A stretch of DNA of 64,000 nt from Tragulus kanchil (lineage: Eukaryota > Chordata > Mammalia > Artiodactyla > Tragulidae). Positions 48,000 through 59,278 of the stretch are shown here, piece after piece. The translations under genes and the position numbers were made by a program. Numbering within the stretch: position 1 is the first letter of the stretch; each line of letters opens with the position of its first letter. Below the pieces are notes generated by a model. The model ran no database searches and had not been told where the DNA came from. It was given only the letters and a program-made list of their open reading frames with translations. Where the stretch lies: the NCBI GenBank assembly GCA_022376925.1, contig JAIOJX010000002.1, positions 66,977,001 to 67,041,000 on the forward strand. The letters run 5' to 3'.

Positions 48000-48878
48000 C
48001 AGTTATGCAGCCTCCTTGAGCCTCAACGTATTTATTCATGGAGTGTACTCGGTAGAAGCTGGTGTGCAGAAAATAGGGATTGTTGTTTTAAGTGTGTAAG
48101 GAATGCAAAAAGCCTGAATGGAAAGGACCTGAGGATACAAGTCAGTCCCTCAAAGGGAAAAAATCGCCCCATCCTTGACTTTCACTGTTACAAAATTTAA
48201 AACATGGGTCAATAGGAAAGAAAAGGAAATTAACAGCAACCATCTTATGCTGGTTGCTGTTAATTTGGGGCTTTGTTAATCAATTTGTATTACGTGTTTT
48301 GGGGGATATATTATTCCTTTATTGGTTTTTTAATCTAATTAATAACATGCCAATCTAAGGAGGAAAAATTGCTAATCTAAGGAAAAAAGAAAAACTGGAT
48401 GGATCAGGGATCAAAAGAGACGTGTGTTTGAGGGAAGGACTATTGTCCAATGTGTGGAGTGCTGGCAGTGAATTTGCATAGGTTAAGAGAGCCCACCTGG
48501 AAAGGTTTGGGATTGGTTCCCCTTCTCTAGAAGCTCTAGAACTTGGCCATGCATGTTCTGGAGCTTCCTCTTAAGGAGGAAAGTAGCTGTCCTCTCCTTT
48601 GCCCATCTCTTCTCCCAGTAGGAATGAAGCTTTTCATTTATAGACAAGTACACATGTCATACACAGGTACTTTTTTTTATTTCAAATTTTATTCCATTTT
48701 TTGTTATTGAATAGAAAAATTGTCTAAGCATTATACATGTTATTTATATTCTTTACCTGATTATATCTCACATTAAAAATTCAAGCTCATTTTCCATGTT
48801 ATTTTCTTAAGCATATTAATATTTATATTCAAAAATACTTTTTATTCATTCTTTCAAATCACCCAGGCAGCACTTTTA

Positions 48879-49200
48879 TTTATTTTTAATTAATTAATTT
48901 TAGTTGCTGAATAATTACAGTATTGTGATGGTTTTTGCTACACATTATCATGAATCGGCCACAGGTATACATGTGTTCCCCCCATCCTTAACCCCCCACA
49001 CCTCCCTCCCTACCCTGTCCCTCTGGGTTGTCCCATGTCACTGATTTTGGTTGTCCTAATTCATACATTGAACTTGCAGTGGTCATCTGTTTTACATATG
49101 GTTATGTACATGTTTCAGTGTCGTTCTCTCAAATCATTCCACCCTTGCTTTCTCCAAATGAGTCCAAAAGTCTGTTCTTTACATCTGTGTCTCCTTAGCT
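48879..49200 (-). mobile_element. 5'-truncated L1 (bovine L1_BT-like 3' end)
   Basis: Antisense order: an A/T tail (TTTATTTTTAATTAATTAAT), AGTATTGTGATGGTTTTTGC, TACATGTGTTCCCCCCATCC, CCCTCTGGGTTGTCCCATG, GTCCAAAAGTCTGTTCTTTA. This matches the 3' end of the ruminant L1_BT type. A perfect 15-base target-site duplication, CAGGCAGCACTTTTA, lies at 48864-48878 and 49201-49215, giving a 322-base insertion. Confidence 0.85.
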
Positions 49201-49215
49201 CAGGCAGCACTTTTA

Positions 49216-51469
49216 AAAAATAGCATTTGTTGAGACTGCTAAGGCTTGAATAGATATCAAAATACCTGCTCAGTATAAATGTCATGTCCTCAGACATCAC
49301 CCTGCTGAAAAGTGTTAGTTGTAAAATGAAGAGGGTGGGGGTGGGGGTTATGCTAAATAGTATATTATGCATGACCTGACAGTTGTTAAAAGAATGTGTA
49401 TTCACTTTTTCTGTATCTGTATTAGCGAAGCAGAAGAGGAGGTTCAAATCTGAAGTGCTTTAATTGCTTTAGTGGATACAAATTGGACTGTGAATAGTTA
49501 CTGAATTGAGACTACAGTACATTTGTAATTAGAAAGAACCACAAAGGCTGCATGAAGCCCTGTGCTCTGTGACCTGCTCATTTTCTTAATGCCAAACCAT
49601 CTCTAAAGACCTGACTTTTGTGAGGGTGGGTGTTTTCTACCTGTTGTTCAAGAAACAGTCTTGTTTTTTTCATTTTGTTATTTTTACTCAATAGATGATA
49701 TATTTTTCCTAGAGTTGTTGAGTATTTTCATCTTAACATGAAATCTAAATATATATTTATGTGTTATTCCAGCAAAGACATGATAGTGTTCCCAACCCAT
49801 ATACATGACCAAAATATAGGTTTCCTGAGCATTTCTTCCCCCAGATTTGCCCTTTATGTGGTCATGGTATATCCAAAAAGAGGCTCAGTTTTGTGGTCTT
49901 TTTAATGGCAAAGTTAACTTTGAAATCATAATTGAACAATAAATTGAGGTCTTTATTTCCCAACAGAAATAATGTTCAGTTTGACGTACTTAAATCAGCA
50001 ATAGGTAAGTGCCCCATTCCCTTGGGTAGGAAAGAAAATCATCCCAATCCCATGTAAATACTACCTTGTAATTGGTGGAGTTTGGTTTGGCAATTAAGCT
50101 TGCCAAGAATAACAGAGCCTGGCTTCCCTGAGTGGGTCTTTTTGGCAGTTCTTACTCTGGCAAATTTTTTGGAAGTTCTTCTGTAATTCTTGGAGAACAC
50201 CTTCAGTAATGTGCCTGTATGATTAACAGACACATTGTGGCTAGACAATTTAATACATGTCTGGTCAGACAATCTAGCCTGGCTAGAAGTTGTTGGCAAG
50301 CTATTGTCTATTACCAAAAAAAGAAATTTTCCAACTTCTCCTCCCCTCTCGATTTTACTTTTTGCTCAGTATAAATGTCATGTCCTCAGACATCACCCTG
50401 CTGAAAAGTGTTAGTTGTAAAATGAAGAGGGTGGGGGTGGGGGTTATGCTAAATAGTATATTATGCATGACCTGACAGTTGTTAAAAGAATGTGTATTCA
50501 CTTTTTCTGTATCTGTATTAGCGAAGCAGAAGAGGAGGTTCAAATCTGAAGTGCTTTAATTGCTTTAGTGGATACAAATTGGACTGTGAATAGTTACTGA
50601 ATTGAGACTACAGTACATTTGTAATTAGAAAGAACCACAAAGGCTGCATGAAGCCCTGTGCTCTGTGACCTGCTCATTTTCTTAATGCCAAACCATCTCT
50701 AAAGACCTGACTTTTGTGAGGGTGGGTGTTTTCTACCTGTTGTTCAAGAAACAGTCTTGTTTTTTTCATTTTGTTATTTTTACTCAATAGATGATATATT
50801 TTTCCTAGAGTTGTTGAGTATTTTCATCTTAACATGAAATCTAAATATATATTTATGTGTTATTCCAGCAAAGACATGATAGTGTTCCCAACCCATATAC
50901 ATGACCAAAATATAGGTTTCCTGAGCATTTCTTCCCCCAGATTTGCCCTTTATGTGGTCATGGTATATCCAAAAAGAGGCTCAGTTTTGTGGTCTTTTTA
51001 ATGGCAAAGTTAACTTTGAAATCATAATTGAACAATAAATTGAGGTCTTTATTTCCCAACAGAAATAATGTTCAGTTTGACGTACTTAAATCAGCAATAG
51101 GTAAGTGCCCCATTCCCTTGGGTAGGAAAGAAAATCATCCCAATCCCATGTAAATACTACCTTGTAATTGGTGGAGTTTGGTTTGGCAATTAAGCTTGCC
51201 AAGAATAACAGAGCCTGGCTTCCCTGAGTGGGTCTTTTTGGCAGTTCTTACTCTGGCAAATTTTTTGGAAGTTCTTCTGTAATTCTTGGAGAACACCTTC
51301 AGTAATGTGCCTGTATGATTAACAGACACATTGTGGCTAGACAATTTAATACATGTCTGGTCAGACAATCTAGCCTGGCTAGAAGTTGTTGGCAAGCTAT
51401 TGTCTATTACCAGAAAAGGCAGTGAATAAGAAATTTTCCAACTTCTCCTCCCCCTCTCGATTTTACTTT
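49216..51469. other. Intergenic unique DNA, no recognised gene
   Basis: I see no repeat or exon here besides the D16 doubling. A G-rich tract (GGGTGGGGGTGGGGGTT) is at 49331-49347 and again near 50427. A 92-codon minus-strand frame (50039-50317, partly repeated at 51135-51395) has no recognised domain. Confidence 0.5.
49267..51469. repeat. Tandem duplication D16, two copies of about 1096 bp
   Basis: The left copy 49267-50362 and right copy 50363-51469 are at offset 1096, starting at TGCTCAGTATAAATG. The left copy's last 60 bases are shortened (ACCAAAAAAAGAAATT against ACCAGAAAAGGCAGTGAATAAGAAATT), again at the junction. Confidence 0.96.
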
Positions 51470-51962
51470 AATTTTTGAATTAACAGAGTAAAACTGATCT
51501 TTTGGTGAGCAATTCTGTAAATTTTAATGTATGTATATATTTGTATAACCATCACCACAATCAGTGTACAGAACTGTTCCATTGCCCTCCAGACTCTTTT
51601 GTATTGTCAGTATATCCTGCTATAGTCTCTTTCACCCCATCCCTAACTCCTGGAAACCACTGATTTGTTCTCTATCGTTAAAGATTTATCATTTCAAGAG
51701 TGTCCTGTAAATGGAATCATATAATATGTGACCTTTCCAGATTGTCTCCTTTCACTTAGTGTAATGCCTCTGAAATTCATCCAAGTTGTATGTATCAGTA
51801 GTTTATTTCTTTTTTTTGCTAAGTAGTATTCCATTATATGGATGTGCTGCAGGATAGTCATCCACTGAAGGACACTGAATTTCCTCCTAGTGTTTGACAA
51901 TTATTAATTTGCATAAACATTAATGTGTAGGCTTTTGTATGAATATAAAATTTCTCTAGGGT

Positions 51963-51978
51963 AAATAGTGAGGAGTGG
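51963..51978 (+). repeat. Left target-site duplication of L1 number 2
   Basis: AAATAGTGAGGAGTGG is exactly repeated at 57554-57569 after the A-tail. It marks the insertion site within the antisense L1M. A further copy at about 58671-58686 comes from D18. Confidence 0.95.
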
Positions 51979-52772
51979 AGGCGGCGGAGCCAAGATGGCG
52001 GAGGAATGAGGGGAAGATTTCACCAGCTCCCCAACAGAATCACCAGAACTAATCAAGAAATGAAACACCACCCACAAACCAGCCGTTAGACGACAGAAGA
52101 ACTCCATAGGTCTGCGAGAGTAGAAGAGTGAACAGCCAGAACTTTCCCGGAGCTACTGTTCTGAGAACCCTCTATACTAACCCCCACACTGGACCGCACC
52201 AATGGAGAGCATACCAGCAAGTGCCCTAAAAGGGGACCTGAGCGGAGCCTCAGTGGAGAGAGGGCAGCGATCAGTGTGAAAATTCCAAGAACCTGCCCAG
52301 ATCGCCAGTAGAAATGAAGACACTGCGAAAATAGGATACTGGAGAAGGGCTGGGCAGAACACAATTGGGAAGTTCCGAGCAGAATGCTGCCTACAGACCT
52401 TGAGCCGGAAGGGAGCGCCCAGTGCGAAAATTGCGATTCTCCGCCTGGCACCGGATGCTAGTATTTGAACTAATATCATGGAACACCATAGCAAACCAGA
52501 CATAGAGCCTACACCCCCTGACCAGTCATCACACCAAGGATCCTTGGAGTGGAAGCCCTGATTCCAAGACCCCACACTGTCAAAGAACATACAACACTAG
52601 AGATTATTCACCTGTAAACAAGACCTAACACCACCCGAGACACAAACCATGGAACCCTTCTAGAAGGACAGAAAACCCAAAAAAAGAAAGGGAGAATTCA
52701 ACGAAGAAGCCTGGTGGGGAAAAGAACTCCATACACACAGACACACACAAAGAAACAAAAATTAACATAATA
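51979..52772 (+). promoter_or_regulatory. L1 number 2 5' UTR
   Basis: About 790 bases, GC-richer than the surroundings, starting at the GCCAAGATGGCGG motif. That motif is reminiscent of the YY1-type site (AAGATGGC) at L1 5' ends, which positions transcription starts. Overlapping antisense frames here (52086-52590) are incidental. The leader differs from the 2 kb leader of L1 number 1. Confidence 0.6.
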
Positions 52773-53660
52773 ATGAAAACACAGAGAAACACCACACAAA
52801 TGAAGGAACAAATCAGAGAAACACAGTTACAAATGACAGAAGATGAGATAGACCAATTATCGGAAAGAATTCAGAAGAGCCATACCAGCGAGGATTCAAA
52901 ACACCGAAAACAGAATTTTAGAGGAAATTAGTGCACTGAGAAGAGACATGCAAGAAATGAAAAATAAACAAATAGAGACAAACAACTCAATTGCTGAACT
53001 CAAAAATACTATAGAAGGACTCAACAGTAGAGTATCAGAGGCAGAAGAATGGATAAGTGAGCTGGAAGACAGAATGGTGGAAATAACTGCTGAAGAACAG
53101 GACAAAGCACAAAGAAGCAAAAGAACTGAGGATAGCATCAAAGACCTCTGGGACAATATCAAACGCACCAACATTAGAATTATAGGAGTTCCAGAAGAAG
53201 AAGAGGGGAAGAAAGGCTATGAAAAAATTCTTAAAGAGGTTATAGTTGAAAACTTCCAAAGCATGGGAATAAAATAGTCAAAAAAGTCCAAGAAGCACAG
53301 AGTTCCATACAGGAGAAACCCCAGAAGAAACACACCAAGGCACATTCTAATCAAACTAACGCAGACTAAATATAAAGACAGATTACTAAAAGCAGCTAGG
53401 AGCAAACAACAAATAACATATAAAGGAAACCCCATACGTCTAACTGCGGATCTTTCCACAGAAACCCTGCAGGCCAGAAGAGAATGGCAGGACACATTTA
53501 AATGGCTAAAAGAGAATAACCTCCAAGCAAGAATTCTCTACCCAGCAAGAATCTCATTCAGAATTGATGGAGAAGTCAAAAGCTTCACAGACAAGCAAAA
53601 GCAAAAAGAATTCTGTACCACAAAGCCAGCCCTACAACAAGTGTTAAAGGGCCTGATATA
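52773..53660 (+). pseudogene. L1 number 2 ORF1 remnant
   Basis: The ATG at 52773 opens MKTQRNTTQMKEQ, but the frame closes near 52930. A shifted frame 52948-53277 carries the coiled coil (SIAELKNTIEGLNSRVSEAE, then SELEDRMVEIT) and the start of the RNA-recognition domain (IIGVPEEEE), ending in a stop at 53275-53277. The C-terminal domain continues out of frame (TLQARREWQDTFK region about 53465, ILYPARISFRIDGE about 53533). Two frameshifts therefore separate its three domains. Confidence 0.85.
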
Positions 53661-53716
53661 GCCAATAAATCCAAAAGTAGGAGAAGTTCTACAAATCAAA
53701 CTCCAGAATTCTAAGA

Positions 53717-54433
53717 AGATGACAATAGGAACATTCGTTATCAATAATTACTTTGAATGTAAATGGATTAAATGCTCCAACCAAATGACACAGGCTGGCT
53801 GAATGGATCCAGAAACATGACCCATATATATGCTATTTACAAGAGACCCACTTTAGACCTAGAGACACATATAGACTGAAAGTGAGAGGCTGGAAAAAGA
53901 TATTCCACGCAAATGGAAATCAAAAGAAAGCTGGAGTAGCAATCCTCATATCAGACAAAATAGATTTTAAAGTAAAGAAGATTCTAAGAGACAAGGCAGG
54001 TCACTACATCATGATTAAGGGATCTATCCAAGAGGAAGACATAACAGTCATGAATATCTATGCACCCAACACAGGGGCACCTCAATACATAAGACAGATA
54101 CATTCAGACATAAAAGAAGAAATCAATAATAACACAATAATAGTAGGAGACTTTAACACTTCTCTCACACCAATGGACAGTGCATCCAAACAGAAAATTA
54201 ATAAAGAAACACAAGCCTTAAATGCCACAGTAGAAAAGATGGACCTCATCGATATCTTTAGGACGTTCCATCCAAAAGCAGAAGAATGTACTTTCTTCTC
54301 AAGTGCTCACGGAGCATTCTCCAGGATAGACCACATCTTGGGCCACAAATCTAACCTCAGTCAATTCATAAAAACTGAAATTATATCAACCATCTTCTTG
54401 GACCACAATGCAATGAGACTAGAGATCAGCTAA
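53717..54433 (+). pseudogene. L1 number 2 ORF2 endonuclease domain, first copy
   Basis: The domain begins near the ATG at 53719 with the TLNVNGLNAPTK segment. A TGA stop at 53786-53788 follows where Arg is normal (K-R-H), and then come LQETHFRPRDT and a 183-codon frame 53882-54433. Catalytic-type motifs include QETH, IYAPNTGAPQY and GDFNTSLTPMD. The usual SDH triad reads LDH (LDHNAMRLE). The frame ends at a TAA after LEIS where the linker continues after a frame change. Confidence 0.87.
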
Positions 54434-54787
54434 GGAAAAAAACCACTAAAAACACAAACACATGGCGATTGAACAACGCATACCTAAAAAACCAACTGAT
54501 TACTGAGGAAATGAAAGGAGAATAAACCACAGAAACCCTGCAGGCCAGAAGAGAATGGCAGGACACATTTAAATGGCTAAAAGAGAATAACCTCCAAGCA
54601 AGAATTCTCTACCCAGCAAGAATCTCATTCAGAATTGATGGAGAAGTCAAAAGCTTCACAGACAAGCAAAAGCAAAAAGAATTCTGTACCACAAAGCCAG
54701 CCCTACAACAAGTGTTAAAGGGCCTGATATAGCCAATAAATCCAAAAGTAGGAGAAGTTCTACAAATCAAACTCCAGAATTCTAAGA

Positions 54788-55504
54788 AGATGACAATAGG
54801 AACATTCGTTATCAATAATTACTTTGAATGTAAATGGATTAAATGCTCCAACCAAATGACACAGGCTGGCTGAATGGATCCAGAAACATGACCCATATAT
54901 ATGCTATTTACAAGAGACCCACTTTAGACCTAGAGACACATATAGACTGAAAGTGAGAGGCTGGAAAAAGATATTCCATGTAAATGGAAATCAAAAGAAA
55001 GCTGGAGTAGCAATCCTCATATCAGACAAAATAGATTTTAAAGTAAAGAAGATTCTAAGAGACAAGGCAGGTCACTACATCATGATTAAGGGATCTATCC
55101 AAGAGGAAGACATAACAGTCATGAATATCTATGCACCCAACACAGGGGCACCTCAATACATAAGACAGATACATTCAGACATAAAAGAAGAAATCAATAA
55201 TAACACAATAATAGTAGGAGACTTTAACACTTCTCTCACACCAATGGACAGTGCATCCAAACAGAAAATTAATAAAGAAACACAAGCCTTAAATGCCACA
55301 GTAGAAAAGATGGACCTCATCGATATCTTTAGGACGTTCCATCCAAAAGCAGAAGAATGTACTTTCTTCTCAAGTGCTCACGGAGCATTCTCCAGGATAG
55401 ACCACATCTTGGGCCACAAATCTAACCTCAGTCAATTCATAAAAACTGAAATTATATCAACCATCTTCTTGGACCACAATGCAATGAGACTAGAGATCAG
55501 CTAA
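54788..55504 (+). pseudogene. L1 number 2 ORF2 endonuclease domain, D17 copy
   Basis: A repeat of the domain at 53717 at offset 1071, with one amino-acid change (Ala to Val) early in the 183-codon frame. It is probably the same genomic sequence represented twice. Confidence 0.87.
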
Positions 55505-55539
55505 GGAAAAAAACCACTAAAAACACAAACACATGGCGA

Positions 55540-57132
55540 TTGAACAACGCATACCTAAAAAACCAACTGATTACTGAGGAAATGAAAGGAGAAATAAAGA
55601 AATTCCTAGAAGAAAATGACAATGAAGATACGATCGTGCAAAACCCATGGGATACTGCAAAAGCAGTTCTAAGACGGAAATTTATAGCAATACAATCCCA
55701 CCTCAAGAAACTAGGAAAATATGAAGCAGATGATCTAATCCTCCACTTAAAACAACTGGAGAAAGAAACAAAAGAATTGTACACAGAAAATTACAAGACA
55801 CTTATAAAAGAAATTAAAGAAGATTTAAACAGACGGAGAGATATTCCATGTTCCTGGGTTGGAAGAATCAATATTGTGAAAATGACCATACTACCAAATA
55901 TCATCTACAGATTCAATGCAATACCTATTCAACTACCGCTGACATTTTTCACAGAACTAGACCAAAGAATAACAGTGTTCATATGGACACACAAAAGACC
56001 TCGAATAGCCAAAGCAATCCTGAAAAAGAAAAATGGAGCTGGAGGAATCAGCCTCCCTAACCTCAGACTATATTACAAAGCAACAGTCATCAAGACAGTA
56101 TGATACTGGCACAAAAACAGAACTATAGACCAATGGAACAAGATCGAGAACGCAGAGATAAACCCATGCACCTATGGGTACCTTATTTTTGACAAAGGTG
56201 AACAAATAAAATGGGACAAAGACAGCCTCTTCAACAAGTGGTGCTGGAAAATTGGACAGCTACATGCAAAAAAATGAAGTTGGATCATTCCCTGACACCA
56301 TACACTAAGATCAACTCAAAATGGATTAAAGACCTAAATGTAAGACCAGAAACCATCAAACTCTTAGAGGAGAGTATAGGCAAAACCCTCAAGGACATAA
56401 ATTAAAGCAAGAGCTTCCCTGACCCACCTACTAGAATAGCGGAACTGAAAAGAAAAATGAACACGTGGGACCTCATGAAACTTAAAAGCTTTTGTACAGC
56501 AAAAGAAATTACATAAAAGCTCAACAGACAGCCCACAGAGTGGGAGAAAATCATAGCAAATGAAACAACAGACAAAGAATTAATCTCCAAAATCGACAAG
56601 CAACTCAGACAACTTAGCACAGGAAAAACAAACAACCCAATCAAAAAATGGGAAAAAGATCTAAAGAGACGCCTCTCCAAAGAGGACATACAGATGGCCC
56701 TAAAGCACATGAAATGATGCTCAACCTCACTTATTATTAGAGAAATGCAAATTAAAGCTACAATGAGATATCACTTCATACCCGTTCAGAATGGCCATCT
56801 TCAAAAAATCTGCAGACCAGAAATGCTGGAGAGGGTGCGGAGAAAAGGGAACCCTCTTGCATTGCTGGTGGGAATGTAAATTGATACAGCCTCTATGGAA
56901 GACAGTATGGAGATTCCTTAAAAAACTAAAAATAGAAGCACCCTATGACCCAGCAATCCCACTATTGGGCTTATATCCTGATGAAATCAAAACTGAAAGA
57001 AGCACCTGTACCCCAATGTTCATTGCATTTCTCTATACAATAGCCAGAACATGGAAGCAAAGAAGCTCTGGTGCATATATACAATGCAATACTACTCAGC
57101 TGTTAAAAGAAATGCAGAAGACTCAGTCCTAA
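55540..57132 (+). pseudogene. L1 number 2 ORF2 linker joined to C-terminus, RT missing
   Basis: A 187-codon frame (55540-56103) begins in the post-endonuclease linker ([37 protein letters not shown]). At about 55760-55785 it passes in frame from [11 protein letters not shown] to [15 protein letters not shown], which lies after the reverse transcriptase in normal L1. The FADD block present in L1 number 1 is absent. The Cys-rich end [18 protein letters not shown] is intact in the frame 56791-57132. Several stops separate the later pieces. Confidence 0.88.
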
Positions 57133-58845
57133 TGAAGTGGCTGGCTCTAGAACCTATCATAAAAAGTGAAGTAAGTCAAAAAGAGAAAGACAAATACAGT
57201 ATACTAACACACATATATGGAATCTAGTAGGATAGTCTTATAACACACGCAGTGAACTCATGGAAAAACTGACAGAGCATAGACATAGGGACATTGTGGG
57301 GAAGAAATAGGGAGGAAGAGGCATGGAGGGAGTAACATGGAAACCTATACTGTCATGTGTGGAAAGGATAGCTAGTGTCATTGTGCTAAGGGAATAGGAA
57401 TGCTTGCAATGGCATGGGGCAATGGTCTAGAGGGGTGGGATGGGGGGAACTGGAGGGTGGGGACCAGGGTTATGCATATGACTGATCTGGGAACATACAT
57501 GTCCGTGAATGACAAAACTCTGCAAAACCTTTAAAATACAGAATTTAAAAAAAAAATAGTGAGGAGTGGGTTTGCTGTGTCATGTAGTAAGTATGTGTTA
57601 TTTACATTTCTATGTGTGAGAGTTTCATTTGTTCTATAATCTGATCAGCTCTTTGTATATCCCTATTTCTAATTTTATTTTCTAAATTATTTAATTATTT
57701 GACTGCACTGAGTCTTTGTAGCTATGCAACTCAGCACAGGAAAAACAAACAACCCAATCAAAAAATGGGAAAAAGATCTAAAGAGACGCCTCTCCAAAGA
57801 GGACATACAGATGGCCCTAAAGCACATGAAATGATGCTCAACCTCACTTATTATTAGAGAAATGCAAATTAAAGCTACAATGAGATATCACTTCATACCC
57901 GTTCAGAATGGCCATCTTCAAAAAATCTGCAGACCAGAAATGCTGGAGAGGGTGCGGAGAAAAGGGAACCCTCTTGCATTGCTGGTGGGAATGTAAATTG
58001 ATACAGCCTCTATGGAAGACAGTATGGAGATTCCTTAAAAAACTAAAAATAGAAGCACCCTATGACCCAGCAATCCCACTATTGGGCTTATATCCTGATG
58101 AAATCAAAACTGAAAGAAGCACCTGTACCCCAATGTTCATTGCATTTCTCTATACAATAGCCAGAACATGGAAGCAAAGAAGCTCTGGTGCATATATACA
58201 ATGCAATACTACTCAGCTGTTAAAAGAAATGCAGAAGACTCAGTCCTAATGAAGTGGCTGGCTCTAGAACCTATCATAAAAAGTGAAGTAAGTCAAAAAG
58301 AGAAAGACAAATACAGTATACTAACACACATATATGGAATCTAGTAGGATAGTCTTATAACACACGCAGTGAACTCATGGAAAAACTGACAGAGCATAGA
58401 CATAGGGACATTGTGGGGAAGAAATAGGGAGGAAGAGGCATGGAGGGAGTAACATGGAAACCTATACTGTCATGTGTGGAAAGGATAGCTAGTGTCATTG
58501 TGCTAAGGGAATAGGAATGCTTGCAATGGCATGGGGCAATGGTCTAGAGGGGTGGGATGGGGGGAACTGGAGGGTGGGGACCAGGGTTATGCATATGACT
58601 GATCTGGGAACATACATGTCCGTGAATGACAAAACTCTGCAAAACCTTTAAAATACAGAATTTAAAAAAAAAATAGTGAGGAGTGGGTTTGCTGTGTCAT
58701 GTAGTAAGTATGTGTTATTTACATTTCTATGTGTGAGAGTTTCATTTGTTCTATAATCTGATCAGCTCTTTGTATATCCCTATTTCTAATTTTATTTTCT
58801 AAATTATTTAATTATTTGACTGCACTGAGTCTTTGTAGCTATGCA
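56611..58845. repeat. Tandem duplication D18, two copies of 1117 bp
   Basis: The left copy 56611-57727 and right copy 57728-58845 are at offset 1117. The unit runs from the ORF2 C-terminus of L1 number 2, through its 3' end and right target-site duplication, into the host L1M and the first bases of a CHR SINE. It cuts that SINE in its left copy (GTAGCTATGCA). No internal difference was noticed. Confidence 0.98.
57728..58670 (+). mobile_element. L1 number 2 3' end, D18 second copy
   Basis: The ORF2 C-terminus (113-codon frame 57908-58249 with the intact CWRGCGEK...HCWWEC motif), 3' UTR and poly-A tail repeated by D18. It looks like a second 5'-truncated L1, but its left edge is the duplication junction and not a target-site duplication. 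Confidence 0.9.
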
Positions 58846-59139
58846 CAAGCTTTCTCTAACTATGGTGAGTGGGGGCTACTCTTCGTTTTAGTGTACAGGC
58901 TTCTCATTGTGACAGCTTCTCTTGTTGCAGAGCTCAAGACTTCTAGAACACATGGACTTCAGTAGTTGTGGTGAACAGGCTCAGTAATTGCAGCTCATGG
59001 ACTACAGATAGCAGGCTCACTAGTTGCGGCCCCTGGGCTTAGTTGCCCCACGACATGTGTGATATTCCCAAACCAGGGATCAAACCTTCCCTGCATTGGC
59101 AAGTGGATTCTTAACCAATGAACCACCAACACTTCCCAT
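58811..59139 (-). mobile_element. CHR-type SINE, long form
   Basis: Antisense order: GACTGCACTGAGTCTTTGTA, GTGGGGGCTACTCTTCGTTT, CAGGCTTCTCATTGTGACAG, CTTCAGTAGTTGTGGTGAAC, GGGCTTAGTTGCCCCACGAC, CAAACCAGGGATCAAACC, CTTAACCAATGAACCACC. It is a diverged full-length CHR SINE. Its first 34 bases also occur at 57694-57727 in the left D18 copy, where it is cut off. Confidence 0.82.
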
Positions 59140-59278
59140 ATCTCTAATTGCAGTCATTCTAATAGATATTCCCAGTGTTTCATTTTGATTTTAATTTGCA
59201 TTTATTTAATGGATACTGATACTGAACATTTTAATATGCTTATTTGTCTCTCTTAAATTCTCTTTGGTGGAACTTTTG

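Larger units (their letters stand above)
46884..49096. repeat. Tandem duplication D15, two copies of 1116 bp
   Basis: The left copy 46884-47999 and right copy 48000-49096 are at offset 1116. The unit starts at CAGTTATGCAGCCTCC. A GGTGGTCA precedes both starts, at 46863 and 47994, with 13 extra bases between it and the rest at the first site. The left copy is cut inside an L1 fragment. One extra G occurs near 48957 relative to 47841. Confidence 0.97.
53456..55597. repeat. Tandem duplication D17, two copies of 1071 bp
   Basis: The left copy 53456-54526 and right copy 54527-55597 are at offset 1071, starting CCACAGAAACCCTGC and ending AAATGAAAGGAGAA. The only change I saw is CACGCAAATGG (53907) against CATGTAAATGG (54978), giving Ala or Val in the endonuclease frame. 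It doubles the ORF1 end and the entire endonuclease domain. Confidence 0.98.
51979..57553 (+). mobile_element. L1 number 2, young, reverse transcriptase deleted
   Basis: It begins AGGCGGCGGAGCCAAGATGG, a typical 5' end, and ends with GACTGATCTGGGAACATACA, CAAAACTCTGCAAAACC and a poly-A tail. A perfect 16-base target-site duplication flanks it. Removing the D17 copy leaves about 4.5 kb. ORF1 and ORF2 are recognisable with few lesions, but about 1.35 kb covering the whole reverse transcriptase core is missing. It is longest-lived in the endonuclease frame and not autonomous. Confidence 0.92.

Noticed and set aside
49331..49347. G-rich run as a G-quadruplex
   Set aside because: It has only two long and one medium G-runs on this strand nearby; too little to claim a quadruplex.
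57728..58670. A second 5'-truncated L1 insertion beside L1 number 2
   Set aside because: It is identical to 56611-57553, its left end is the D18 junction, and it lacks its own target-site duplication.
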